Assembly (NCBI RefSeq): GCF_003253115.1
Contig: NZ_QEQF01000012.1
Coordinates: 1-32,110 of the forward strand
Direction of reading: 5' to 3'
Length of the DNA: 32,110 nucleotides
DNA from: Haemophilus_A paraphrohaemolyticus_A
GTDB taxonomy: Bacteria > Pseudomonadota > Gammaproteobacteria > Enterobacterales > Pasteurellaceae
Shown: positions 23,933-30,824 of the stretch, in pieces
Layout of the letters: every line of letters begins with the position of its first letter
Position numbering within the stretch: the stretch's first letter is position 1
Notes under the pieces: model-generated
Seen by the model: only the letters and a program-made list of their open reading frames with translations
Databases searched by the model: none
Told to the model about the DNA's origin: nothing
Program-made: the position numbers and the translations under genes

Positions 23933-24148
23933 CTACACCCATATGCTCAAAATCTTTAGTATTTCACCTTGCTGGGGATCTTTTCTTTCCATTCCTAAAA
24001 CACCGCGTTCTAATTCCATTATCACAATGAGATTTGTGTAGATTTGTTCAAGGGAGATGGTACTAAGCCACTCTTTTACACCGATATTACATTTACCAAA
24101 CTTAAGGCCACGAATTTCACTAATCACATTTGTATCAAATAAATACAT
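23933..24148 (-). pseudogene. Truncated VapC/FitB-type PIN-domain toxin
   Basis: The 71 residues match the first half of FitB/VapC ribonuclease toxins: MYLFDTNVISEIRG with the first acidic residue Asp5, then IVIMELERGVLGMERKDPQQGEIL with Glu45. Family members run to about 135-140 residues; the second half, with the remaining acidic metal-binding residues, is missing and translation stops after ILSIWV. It directly follows the antitoxin-like frame (TAA then ATG). It is very probably inactive. Confidence 0.78.
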
Positions 24149-24295
24149 TTAAAACTCCACAGGGCGGTGTTGTGCTTTTGAACGCGGTGGTATTTCAAAC
24201 TCAATATCTACACAAGCTGGGTTATCATCAGCTAAGAGATCCGCAATACTTTTCTTAGATGCATAATCCCGTTTTTCATATTCGGAATAGCCCAT
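24149..24295 (-). pseudogene. Phd/YefM-like antitoxin remnant
   Basis: Starting at the ATG at 24295 the frame encodes 48 residues, MGYSEYEKRDYASKKSIADLL to ending RSKAQHRPVEF. The (V)LMGYSEYEK start resembles the end of the Phd/YefM DNA-binding fold (usual sequence VVxSxxEYE) and the RPVEF tail is typical of antitoxins paired with FitB-like toxins. The N-terminal DNA-binding half is not found in frame upstream (a TTG at 24331 would only add 12 residues and a stop lies about 30 bases further). It is most likely a leftover of a toxin-antitoxin pair. Confidence 0.55.
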
Positions 24296-24402
24296 TAACA
24301 CAAAATAGACTAGAAAATAATCAATAAGCAAACATAAATTTCTTACAACTCTTTTGGCATTTTATTTTCTGGCGTGTAGAATAATCCAATAAGGAGAAAT
24401 AG

Positions 24403-25458
24403 ATGGCAGATTACCCAATTGACTGTGTGATGGCGTTTGATAAGCAGGCTTATCAAGCGATTGATAAGTTGTTGGCGGAAGAAGGTATTAAACGCGATCC
24501 GAATTTGGATTACACCTGTGCAATGTATGATGAAGAGGGCGAGATTATCGCCACGGGCAGTTGTTTTGCTAATAGTTTGCGATGTTTGGCAGTCTCCTCA
24601 GCACATCAAGGCGAGGGGCTGATGAATGCGATTGTAACCCATCTTATCAATGGACAGTACGAACGGGGCAATCCACATATTTTTCTCTACACTAAATGCA
24701 ATTCAGCGAAATTTTTCCAGAGTTTGGGCTTTTATGAGATTGCTCGCATTGAAGGTAAGTTGGTTTTTATGGAGAACCAACGCAAGGGATTTGCAAATTA
24801 TTTAGCAAATTTGGCCGCTTGTGTGCCCGAACTAAAGCCTGAACAGAAGATTGCAGCGATTGTGATGAATGCCAACCCGTTTACGCTAGGGCATCAATAT
24901 TTGGTTGAAAAGGCATCTCGTGAGAACGATGTTGTATATCTCTTTGTAGTTAGCGAAGATAAAAGCCTCGTGCCGTTTGCGGTGCGTAAGCAGTTGGTGC
25001 AAGTAGGTGTAGCTCATTTGCCAAATGTGCATTGCTTGGATACCGATTCTTATATGATTAGTTCGGCAACGTTTCCAAGCTATTTCCAAGAAAACGAAAA
25101 TGCGGTGATTGAGAGCAACGTATTGCTTGATTTGCAGATTTTCAGCCAGATTGCTAATGCATTAGGTATTCAACGTCGTTATGTAGGTGATGAACCTTTT
25201 AGTCGTGTGACGAATCTCTACAACCAAATTATGCAGGCGGAATTGCCGAAAGTGGGGATTGAGTGTGTGGTTGTGCCTCGTAAAGCGAATGAAGGGCAAG
25301 CGATTAGTGCCTCTAGCGTGCGTGCAGCAATACAAGCGGGCGATTTTGCAAAAGTTTCTGCAATGTTGCCTGAGAGCAGTTACCAATTTTTATTGAGTGC
25401 GGAAGGGCAGAAAATCGTGCAACGCATTCAGCAAGCAGAGAACGTGATTCATTATTAA
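24403..25458 (+). CDS. citC: [Citrate (pro-3S)-lyase] ligase
   Basis: CitC uses ATP and acetate to acetylate the phosphoribosyl-dephospho-CoA prosthetic group of the citrate lyase acyl carrier protein, activating the lyase. The 351 residues combine an N-terminal GNAT-like domain (about 1-125, with LAVSSAHQGEGLMNAI at 62-77) and a C-terminal nucleotidyltransferase domain with NPFTLGHQYL (158-167, the HxGH-type ATP site) and a late ISASSVR. AAGGAGAAATAG precedes the ATG. The usual partners citD, citE, citF, citX and citG are not next to it; gph follows after 17 bases. Partners may lie elsewhere, or the gene is a remnant. Confidence 0.93.
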   Translation: MADYPIDCVMAFDKQAYQAIDKLLAEEGIKRDPNLDYTCAMYDEEGEIIATGSCFANSLRCLAVSSAHQGEGLMNAIVTHLINGQYERGNPHIFLYTKCNSAKFFQSLGFYEIARIEGKLVFMENQRKGFANYLANLAACVPELKPEQKIAAIVMNANPFTLGHQYLVEKASRENDVVYLFVVSEDKSLVPFAVRKQLVQVGVAHLPNVHCLDTDSYMISSATFPSYFQENENAVIESNVLLDLQIFSQIANALGIQRRYVGDEPFSRVTNLYNQIMQAELPKVGIECVVVPRKANEGQAISASSVRAAIQAGDFAKVSAMLPESSYQFLLSAEGQKIVQRIQQAENVIHY

Positions 25459-25475
25459 TTTTTAAGGGGATAAAA

Positions 25476-26150
25476 ATGGCTTTTAAATATAAAGTGATTG
25501 GTTTTGACTTGGATGGCACGCTGATTAACACCTTGCCAGATTTAACGTTGGTGGTGAACTCGATGTTCTTAGAGCACGGTTTGCCAACGGTTACGCAAGA
25601 AAAAGTGCTCAGCTGGGTGGGTAAAGGTGCAGATATTTTCTTCCAAAATTCGGTAAATTACACAGGAAAACTGTTTGATGCAACGCAGTTAGTAAGCCTA
25701 CGTGCGAGTTTTGATAAGTTCTATGCCACTTATGTCTGCGAAGAGAGCACGCTTTATCCGCACGTAAAAGAAACGTTGGAAGCCTTGAAAGCTAAAGGAT
25801 TTACGCTAGTAGTGATTACCAACAAACCAACCCATTTGGTTGAGCCTGTATTAAGTGCATTTGGGATTTATTCGCTCTTTAGTGAAACCTTGGGCGGGCA
25901 ATCATTGCCGAAAATTAAGCCAAATCCAGATCCGATGTGGTTTATCTGCGAAAAATTCGGTATTCAGCCAAGCGAATTGCTTTTTGTGGGTGACTCTGAA
26001 AATGATGTGATGGCCTCAACAAGAGCAGGTTGTGATGTTGTTGGTTTAACTTACGGCTACAACTATAATGTGCCAATTGAGCAAGCAAATCCAACATTTG
26101 TGACGTCAAACTTTGCAGATGTGTTAGATATTGCGACAAAAGAAATCTAA
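25476..26150 (+). CDS. gph: Phosphoglycolate phosphatase (HAD family)
   Basis: This HAD hydrolase removes phosphate from 2-phosphoglycolate, a product of DNA 3'-end repair and other reactions. The 224 residues contain the four HAD motifs: GFDLDGTLINT with nucleophile Asp11 and Asp13, VVITNKPTHL (motif II Thr), the KPNPDP lysine (motif III), and FVGDSENDVMAS (motif IV). The cap lies between motifs I and II. AAGGGGATAAAA precedes the ATG. It is probably co-transcribed with citC. Other small HAD phosphatases share these motifs, so the substrate is likely but not certain. Confidence 0.85.
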   Translation: MAFKYKVIGFDLDGTLINTLPDLTLVVNSMFLEHGLPTVTQEKVLSWVGKGADIFFQNSVNYTGKLFDATQLVSLRASFDKFYATYVCEESTLYPHVKETLEALKAKGFTLVVITNKPTHLVEPVLSAFGIYSLFSETLGGQSLPKIKPNPDPMWFICEKFGIQPSELLFVGDSENDVMASTRAGCDVVGLTYGYNYNVPIEQANPTFVTSNFADVLDIATKEI

Positions 26151-26250
26151 TTTCCGGAGGTGCGAGAGAGTAAAAAAGAGTGTTTTTGTCTAAAAAATGC
26201 TTATTTTGGACTTAATTTGTGCAGTGTTAAAGATGTTTTTAAAAATATGT

Positions 26251-26278
26251 TTGACTTAATTTTAAGATTCTCTATAAT
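26251..26278 (+). promoter_or_regulatory. Promoter of the tRNA pair
   Basis: TTGACT at 26251-26256 is followed after 16 bases by a consensus TATAAT at 26273-26278. It lies 43 bases before tRNA-Leu. A small hairpin (ATTCAG at 26289-26294 with CTGAAT at 26300-26305) lies in the leader. Confidence 0.85.
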
Positions 26279-26321
26279 GCACTTCGTTATTCAGTTTTAC
26301 TGAATGATGCAATGAAAAGTT

Positions 26322-26408
26322 GCCCGAGTGGCGGAATCGGTAGACGCAAGGGATTTAAAATCCCTCGCCTTTCGGGGCGTGCCAGTTCAAGTCTGGCCTC
26401 GGGCACCA
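26322..26408 (+). tRNA. tRNA-Leu (anticodon UAA)
   Basis: The 87-base gene has acceptor halves GCCCGAG and CTCGGGC, discriminator A and encoded CCA. The anticodon loop TTTAAAA (26354-26360) gives anticodon TAA at 26356-26358. A long variable arm with a TTCGGGG-type stem is typical of class II tRNA-Leu, and AGTTCAAGTCT is the T arm. Confidence 0.97.
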
Positions 26409-26425
26409 TTTAAATTACCAAATAT

Positions 26426-26501
<76 letters not shown>

Positions 26502-26524
26502 TTTCTTAAAAGAAAATAAATGAT

Positions 26525-26547
26525 AGCACCTTAAGGTGCTTTTTTTA
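26525..26547 (+). terminator. Terminator of the tRNA operon
   Basis: AGCACC and GGTGCT pair around TTAA and are followed by seven Ts. Confidence 0.92.
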
Positions 26548-26661
26548 TATCTATAATTTTTCTGCTTGTTTTCTTATTTCCTTAAATTTTTAACCTCTTT
26601 GCTTCATTCCTTGTTTAGGCGTAGCATAATGGTATTTGTTTTTATTGATGAGGAATATAAA

Positions 26662-26955
26662 ATGTCAAAAACACTCCAACAAAAAGCGGACGAAGCCCGC
26701 AATATGTGTAAATTAAAAGGCGATTCAATGCTAGATAACGCCGATCGCCAAATTGCTTTTGAGGCTGTTTATGATAGCGAAGCACAAGCCCAACAAGCGG
26801 TGGAATATTTCACCCAGAAAGCAAGAACGGTGGAAACCGAACCTTGCCAAATTAGATCAGAAATCACACCGCTTGCAGAGGGCTTTTTAATGAAGATGTG
26901 GATTGAATTTAGTTGCCAAGCAGAAGTGGTGTTATTTCAAATGGCGGTGAGATAA
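26662..26955 (+). CDS. YfcZ/YiiS family protein (DUF406)
   Basis: This 97-residue cytoplasmic protein matches the YfcZ/YiiS family: a variable N-terminus, then the core DSEAQAQQAVEYFTQKARTVETEPCQI (around 38-64) and the end FSCQAEVVLFQMAVR, close to E. coli YfcZ (FACEAEMLIFQLGLR). The ATG follows GAGGAATATAAA. An upstream in-frame ATG at 26566 lacks support. The function of the family is unknown. Confidence 0.9.
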   Translation: MSKTLQQKADEARNMCKLKGDSMLDNADRQIAFEAVYDSEAQAQQAVEYFTQKARTVETEPCQIRSEITPLAEGFLMKMWIEFSCQAEVVLFQMAVR

Positions 26956-26960
26956 ACGTA

Positions 26961-26999
26961 AAAGGCTGAAATGATGTAAATGCATCCTTTCAGCTTTTG
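26961..26999. terminator. Terminator between yfcZ-like gene and the permease
   Basis: GCTGAAA at 26965-26971 pairs with TTTCAGC at 26988-26994, with outer A and T tracts; it lies between convergent genes. Confidence 0.7.
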
Positions 27000-27010
27000 T
27001 TATTGTCATA

Positions 27011-28213
27011 CTAGCCCTTAAACATCGGTAGCTTTTCTGCCATCGCCAACAAATGGAAAATTGCGGTGCAGATGCCGAAAATAAAGACTAAAAAAACGAC
27101 TGCTTGATTGCCTCTTTTTGTTTTGTAAGCCAGCCACGCAGGGATAATACAAGTCCAAAGTGTTGCAATCGCACCCGCATAGCCAATCGCTTTTAAAAAG
27201 CCAAGTGGCGAGAGCAGCGAGAAAATCAATGGCGGTAAAAAGGTAACCGCCCAAGATTTGGTTCTGCCCGCTTTATCATCAGAAAAGCCAAAGAAATCCG
27301 CCAAGAAATCAAAAGTACCAAGTCCTACGCCAATAAATGAGGATAAAATCGCGGCAATCGAAAAAGCATGCAAGGTTTGCGAAATTTTCCCCACTTCGAT
27401 CTGTTCGCCAATATGTTGTAACAGCACGCCTAAATCGCCATTGCTTGCCAAAATTGGGGCAAAATTCTCACGTGGCAATACACCAAAAATGCTGATAATC
27501 CAGAGTAAATAAAGTACCAGTGCAATAAAAGTGCCGCCCGCAATCGCCCATTTTGCCTTGCGTTCTTCGCCATAATAGGCTCGCATGGAAGAAACTGAGT
27601 GATGGTAGCCAAACGAAGTCAGCGCAATCGGCAACACCGAAAGGCTGTATTTGGCATATTCGCTGTTCTCATTCGACAAATCCCACAGCGTGTTCAAATC
27701 AATATGGCTAATCAACCCTGAAATGCTTAAGCAGAATGAAATCGCCATAAAGGAAATCAGCACAATTGAGATGCGATCAACCAAATGGGTGGAGTACCAA
27801 ACGAAAAATGAGAAAATCGCGACGAAAATGACCGACCAAATTCGACCGCTTGCCTCACCAAAATCAAGATATGGCTTGGCTAAGTTTTGCAGAATATCGC
27901 CTGAAGCCGTGATATAGGCGTAGAGCAAAATACCGCCGACAAAATAGACTGCCAGATTGTTAATAATGTTAATAGGCTTGCCTAGCACCGCTTGGGTAAC
28001 AGTGTTAAAAGAAGCGCGAATGGGGTGGTCTTGATATACTTCCAGCAATAGCCAGCCTGAGAGCATCATCGTGATCATCGTCAGCGTAATCGCCGCGAGC
28101 GTCCAGCCCGTCCACGCCCCCGCACCAGATATCGGCAAACCGAGCATTCCCGCTCCCACGCAAACGCCCGTAATGATGCACGCACCACCAAAAAGAGAAG
28201 GTTGTTTTTTCAC
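27011..28213 (-). CDS. mtr: Aromatic amino acid permease (Mtr/TnaB/TyrP family)
   Basis: This inner-membrane HAAAP-family carrier imports tryptophan or tyrosine with protons. From a GTG at 28213 it has 400 residues and about eleven membrane segments. Compared with E. coli Mtr, matching blocks are PSLFGGACIITGVCVGAGML near the start, LLYAYITASGDIL, LTSFGYHHSVSSMRAYYG, LGTFDFLADFFGFSDDKAGR and FLKAIGYAGAIATLW; the last two favour the Mtr/TnaB branch over TyrP. The GTG is preceded by TAGGAATTTTT, a good ribosome site; an in-frame ATG at 28288 lacks one. Substrate choice is inferred. Confidence 0.85.
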   Translation of the reverse strand: MKKQPSLFGGACIITGVCVGAGMLGLPISGAGAWTGWTLAAITLTMITMMLSGWLLLEVYQDHPIRASFNTVTQAVLGKPINIINNLAVYFVGGILLYAYITASGDILQNLAKPYLDFGEASGRIWSVIFVAIFSFFVWYSTHLVDRISIVLISFMAISFCLSISGLISHIDLNTLWDLSNENSEYAKYSLSVLPIALTSFGYHHSVSSMRAYYGEERKAKWAIAGGTFIALVLYLLWIISIFGVLPRENFAPILASNGDLGVLLQHIGEQIEVGKISQTLHAFSIAAILSSFIGVGLGTFDFLADFFGFSDDKAGRTKSWAVTFLPPLIFSLLSPLGFLKAIGYAGAIATLWTCIIPAWLAYKTKRGNQAVVFLVFIFGICTAIFHLLAMAEKLPMFKG

Positions 28214-28506
28214 AAAAATTCCTATCAAAATAAAACGCAAGCGGTCGTTTTTGGTAATCTTTTTCGGCATTATGTAGCAGTTGCACAAAGTCCGAAAATT
28301 GACTAAAACCGCATTCCAAATTAAGTGCCTTTCCTAGATGATCTTGCGAAAGGCATTTATTTTTCCTGAAATTCTACGCGATTTTTCACGCAAATTCTTC
28401 ATTTTCCGTTACTTTAGACGTGATAAATCCGCTCGACCGTGATTTCGGTAAGCTAATTATCCCTTTCTATTTAAATTTGATGAAATATCGCTAAGGCTAT
28501 TGCAAT
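28214..28506. other. Intergenic gap at the start of the accessory region
   Basis: No gene is seen. It contains an uptake-signal variant (GCAAGCGGTC near 28239-28248), and a hairpin TGCCTTTC (28326-28333) with GAAAGGCA (28348-28355) followed on the plus strand by TTTATTTTT. That hairpin looks like a plus-strand terminator, yet no plus-strand gene precedes it within 1.3 kb. The left boundary of the insertion element must lie in this stretch. Confidence 0.6.
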
Positions 28507-29643
28507 CTACGCAGCTAACAGCATTTCATCGTACTTCATTTGTTCTTCTAGTCGCTTGAAGTAGTTTTGTGAAATTTCTTCGGGGGCAAAGGCTTTCATT
28601 CCGATTAACTCACCTTGACGGTGATTTCCTTGCCAGTAACCGACCCACTCTTTGAGTGGCAATACCCATAGACAGCGTTGAAGCACGTCGGAGAATAATT
28701 CACCATTCGATTTTCTACGATTGTCTGACATAAATGCCGCTTGATTGGCGTAATGTAAGGCGTATTTATTATCGGTTTTGTGATGTACGCCACGATGTAA
28801 ATCGCGGAAACGTGCGTTAAAGGATTCTGCAAGATTATTGTTTATGCCTTTGGCACTAAAGGCTTCTTGATGGTTTACCGACCAGCGTGTGTAATGAAAA
28901 TCAAGATTGTTGTAGGCAGGGTTTTCATCACACATAATATCACTACCTGCTTTTACAAAACGTTGGTTCAATGCAAAAACTGTATCGGTATTTTCGTTGT
29001 AATCCATTGCCACAATAGTACGGTTTGAACCCCACATTTGTTCATCATTAGCAGAGCGTTGATTTAGGCTAATAATGCAGCGTTTAGTCGGTCTAAATTT
29101 GGGAAATTTCCGTCCTTTTTCGTCCGCTTGTTGGCGTTGTTTGTGGTTGTTCTTACGGAAATTAGTTGGGCGTAGGGTAAAGTTAATCCACATTCCATCT
29201 TCGTGAACTTCGCCTGACAATGAACTTAAATCGCGCGTTTTAAATAAGGCTTCGCGAACTTTCCCGCAAAGTACAAATGCCGTTTTGTAATTCAAATGGA
29301 GAAGGCGACTAACATCAATCGAACTGATGCCTTTTGAGCAACTTACCATCATCACAAGGACCGCAAGAATATCGACTAATTTAACCTTATGAAAAGCGAA
29401 AACAGTATTTGTAGTGATATAGAAATGGCGTTCGCAATGCTTGCAGCACCAACGTTTACGAGATTCAAGGAAGTAGGCTTCGTGACGAATGCCACAATGC
29501 GGACAGCATACATCACAAATATTATCAGGGTTTCCCCAACGGTGAGTTTTTAAAAGGTGAAAAGCATCTTCTTCTGTAAGTCGTAAAATATCTTTTAAGT
29601 TGATGTTTTTTGATTTGCTTGAAAGTAAATAATGTTGAGCCAT
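28507..29643 (-). CDS. IS1595-family transposase (ISXO2-like DDE)
   Basis: The 378-residue protein has the IS1595/ISXO2 layout. An N-terminal zinc ribbon uses Cys47, Cys50, Cys67 and Cys70 (CPHCG and CKHC). A helix-turn-helix-like region follows (about 105-135, GISSIDVSRLLHLNYKTAF). The catalytic domain has GEVHEDG with Asp149, IMCDENPAY with Asp239 and INNNLAESFNARFR with Glu273, the expected DDE order. It appears intact. The ATG at 29643 follows AAGGAAATTCGCA; an ATG 24 bases upstream lacks a site. Terminal inverted repeats could not be assigned with confidence. Confidence 0.88.
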   Translation of the reverse strand: MAQHYLLSSKSKNINLKDILRLTEEDAFHLLKTHRWGNPDNICDVCCPHCGIRHEAYFLESRKRWCCKHCERHFYITTNTVFAFHKVKLVDILAVLVMMVSCSKGISSIDVSRLLHLNYKTAFVLCGKVREALFKTRDLSSLSGEVHEDGMWINFTLRPTNFRKNNHKQRQQADEKGRKFPKFRPTKRCIISLNQRSANDEQMWGSNRTIVAMDYNENTDTVFALNQRFVKAGSDIMCDENPAYNNLDFHYTRWSVNHQEAFSAKGINNNLAESFNARFRDLHRGVHHKTDNKYALHYANQAAFMSDNRRKSNGELFSDVLQRCLWVLPLKEWVGYWQGNHRQGELIGMKAFAPEEISQNYFKRLEEQMKYDEMLLAA

Positions 29644-29652
29644 TGCGAATTT

Positions 29653-29770
29653 CCTTGTGTAGTACAAGGTATTCGAGACTGGCTAAACGCCAGACACGAA
29701 AAATCGCCCACCTGAAAATCTCAAGTCGGCTCAAAGCGTTTATGCCTCGAATACCGTATTACTCACAAGG
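29653..29770. repeat. Large imperfect inverted repeat in the transposase 5' region
   Basis: The 25-base arms 29653-29677 and 29746-29770 are near complementary (CCTTGTG and GGTATTCGAG on the left against CTCGAATACC and CACAAGG on the right, with an internal mismatch patch). Between them is a second small hairpin, CTGGC (29679-29683) with GCCAG (29689-29693). It lies directly upstream of the transposase ribosome site on the minus strand. Confidence 0.7.
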
Positions 29771-29872
29771 AACTTGTGGAAAAGCTCATTTAACAATGAG
29801 ATAAATTGCGAGTGTTAAAAACAGAAAAATCCTGCTGCCTACACATTCGCACACACCCATTCAGGGGTGAGG

Positions 29873-29949
29873 CTACATTTAAAGTTGCATTCTTTGGCTA
29901 GTTGTATCATTTACAGGGAAAACTTCCTTGTAAACTCAGTTAAATGTAG
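29873..29949. ncRNA. Candidate structured RNA or hairpin element
   Basis: A 9-bp outer stem (29873-29881 with 29941-29949) encloses an 11-bp hairpin (TTTACAGGGAA at 29910-29920 with TTCCTTGTAAA at 29924-29934, one G-U pair, loop AAC). A further CACCC hairpin lies just outside at 29854-29869. It does not fit a tRNA, tmRNA or 6S RNA. It may be an RNA, a miniature element or part of the IS end; transcription is not shown. Confidence 0.3.
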
Positions 29950-29973
29950 TCCTTTAAAGTGTTTTCGTCAAAC

Positions 29974-30001
29974 AAAAAAGCAACCTCTTTTGAAGTTGCT
30001 T
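29974..30001 (-). terminator. Terminator of the ATPase-nuclease operon
   Basis: AAGCAAC at 29978-29984 pairs with GTTGCTT at 29995-30001. On the minus strand it is followed by TTTTTTGTTTG. It lies about 205 bases after the last gene of the operon. Confidence 0.7.
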
Positions 30002-30207
30002 CCGAGTGTTATTTATTGCCACTCTTCTTCGTAATCCTATTATAGGATTTTCACCAAATTTATTCGATTCGGCGTTGTCTTATACTGCTCTAATTACGAT
30101 TGAAAAAATGACAAAATTTGCCTCACCGATAGCAGTGATTAGCATAATTAATATATATAGCAAACCAACTAGATAAAGTTGAAGAAGATGCTTGCCGTTT
30201 TATACAA

Positions 30208-30816
30208 TTATATTAAATGAGCATATATAATCTTATTTCTACCTCTTAGATGTAAAAACTTTTCAGCAGATGAAAAATCTTCATAATTTTTAGAGTTTTG
30301 TAATTTATTTCCTTTGGTTACATTGTCAATATGTTTAATTGATATAAAACGATATGAGAAACCATCAAAAGGAAGGTTTAAAGATGATTTATGTCTAAAC
30401 AAATTAGAAAAATTACTTATTATAGCTTCAATATATTTAAGGATACAAAAGCCACCTTTTAATTGAGCAATAATATGTTCTTCACTATGAGATGAAGATT
30501 TTAGTTCAATTATAAATATAGTCTTATTTTCTGAATCAATTAGAAGATAATCTGCTTTCTTGCATAAATAATGTTCAAAATCTTTTTTATTTTTGCATTC
30601 ATCATCACTAGAGCTAATAAAAATATTCCTAGTTTCTAAGAATTTTTCATCCAGTCTAATTAGAATGCTCTCTTGAGGAACATTTAAAAAAGTAAAAGTA
30701 TACAACAACCTTTCATTCTCATCCATCTCAAATAATTGCAAACAGATTTTCCCATCTTTTATGTAAGGCGCTTCAATTATTTCCTTTCTGGTTACCTTTT
30801 TTATGTACTCTAACAT
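30208..30816 (-). CDS. Hypothetical protein with PD-(D/E)XK nuclease-like core
   Basis: This 202-residue protein is not recognised from a named family. A short region resembles the PD-(D/E)XK nuclease core: KKADYLLID (Asp89 or Asp94), a beta strand with FIIELKSS giving Glu104-x-Lys106, then a helix with QLKGGF (Gln118), a typical follow-on. An N-terminal all-beta region (1-70) and a C-terminal basic region flank it. No membrane segment or signal peptide is seen. It starts 8 bases after the ATPase stop, so the two are almost certainly one operon and probably one complex. Codons are very AT-rich. The nuclease call is inference from spacing of a few residues. Confidence 0.7.
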   Translation of the reverse strand: MLEYIKKVTRKEIIEAPYIKDGKICLQLFEMDENERLLYTFTFLNVPQESILIRLDEKFLETRNIFISSSDDECKNKKDFEHYLCKKADYLLIDSENKTIFIIELKSSSHSEEHIIAQLKGGFCILKYIEAIISNFSNLFRHKSSLNLPFDGFSYRFISIKHIDNVTKGNKLQNSKNYEDFSSAEKFLHLRGRNKIIYAHLI

Positions 30817-30824
30817 ACTAAAAC

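Larger units (their letters stand above)
28472..30062. mobile_element. IS1595-family insertion element (boundaries tentative)
   Basis: Limits are a guess based on the only sizeable inverted match found flanking the transposase: TAAATTTGATGAAA at 28472-28485 and TTTCACCAAATTTA at 30049-30062 (13 of 14 complementary). No matching 8-base target duplication is visible outside it, and the sequence is AT-rich, so chance cannot be excluded. The transposase itself is secure; these ends are not. Confidence 0.3.
29771..30207. other. Gene-free, hairpin-rich stretch between the IS gene and the ATPase operon
   Basis: No convincing gene was found. Hairpins seen: CACCC/GGGTG at 29854-29869; CTACATTTA/TAAATGTAG at 29873-29881 and 29941-29949; an 11-bp stem with a three-base loop at 29910-29934; the terminator at 29974-30001; GAGTG/CACTC at 30004-30024; AATCCTA/TAGGATT at 30033-30049. 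A 22-codon frame at 30108 (MTKFASPIAV...) has no ribosome site and is not called. Confidence 0.6.

Noticed and set aside
26160..26310. A 46-codon frame starting GTG after a GGAGGT string
   Set aside because: The GGAGGT overlaps the GTG, so spacing is wrong, and the frame runs through the tRNA promoter; no recognisable protein.
26566..26661. 32-residue hydrophobic extension of the YfcZ-like protein
   Set aside because: No ribosome site for it, and GAGGAATATAAA directly precedes the ATG at 26662 where family similarity starts.
29873..29949. tRNA, tmRNA or 6S RNA gene
   Set aside because: No T-arm GTTCRA sequence, no CCA end and no match to conserved tmRNA or 6S blocks.
29850..30062. CRISPR array or retron in the hairpin-rich gap
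   Set aside because: There are no regularly spaced direct repeats, and no reverse transcriptase or cas gene in view.
30108..30176. 22-codon frame (MTKFASPIAV...) in the gap before the operon
   Set aside because: No ribosome site, very short, and composition not different from surrounding AT-rich sequence.
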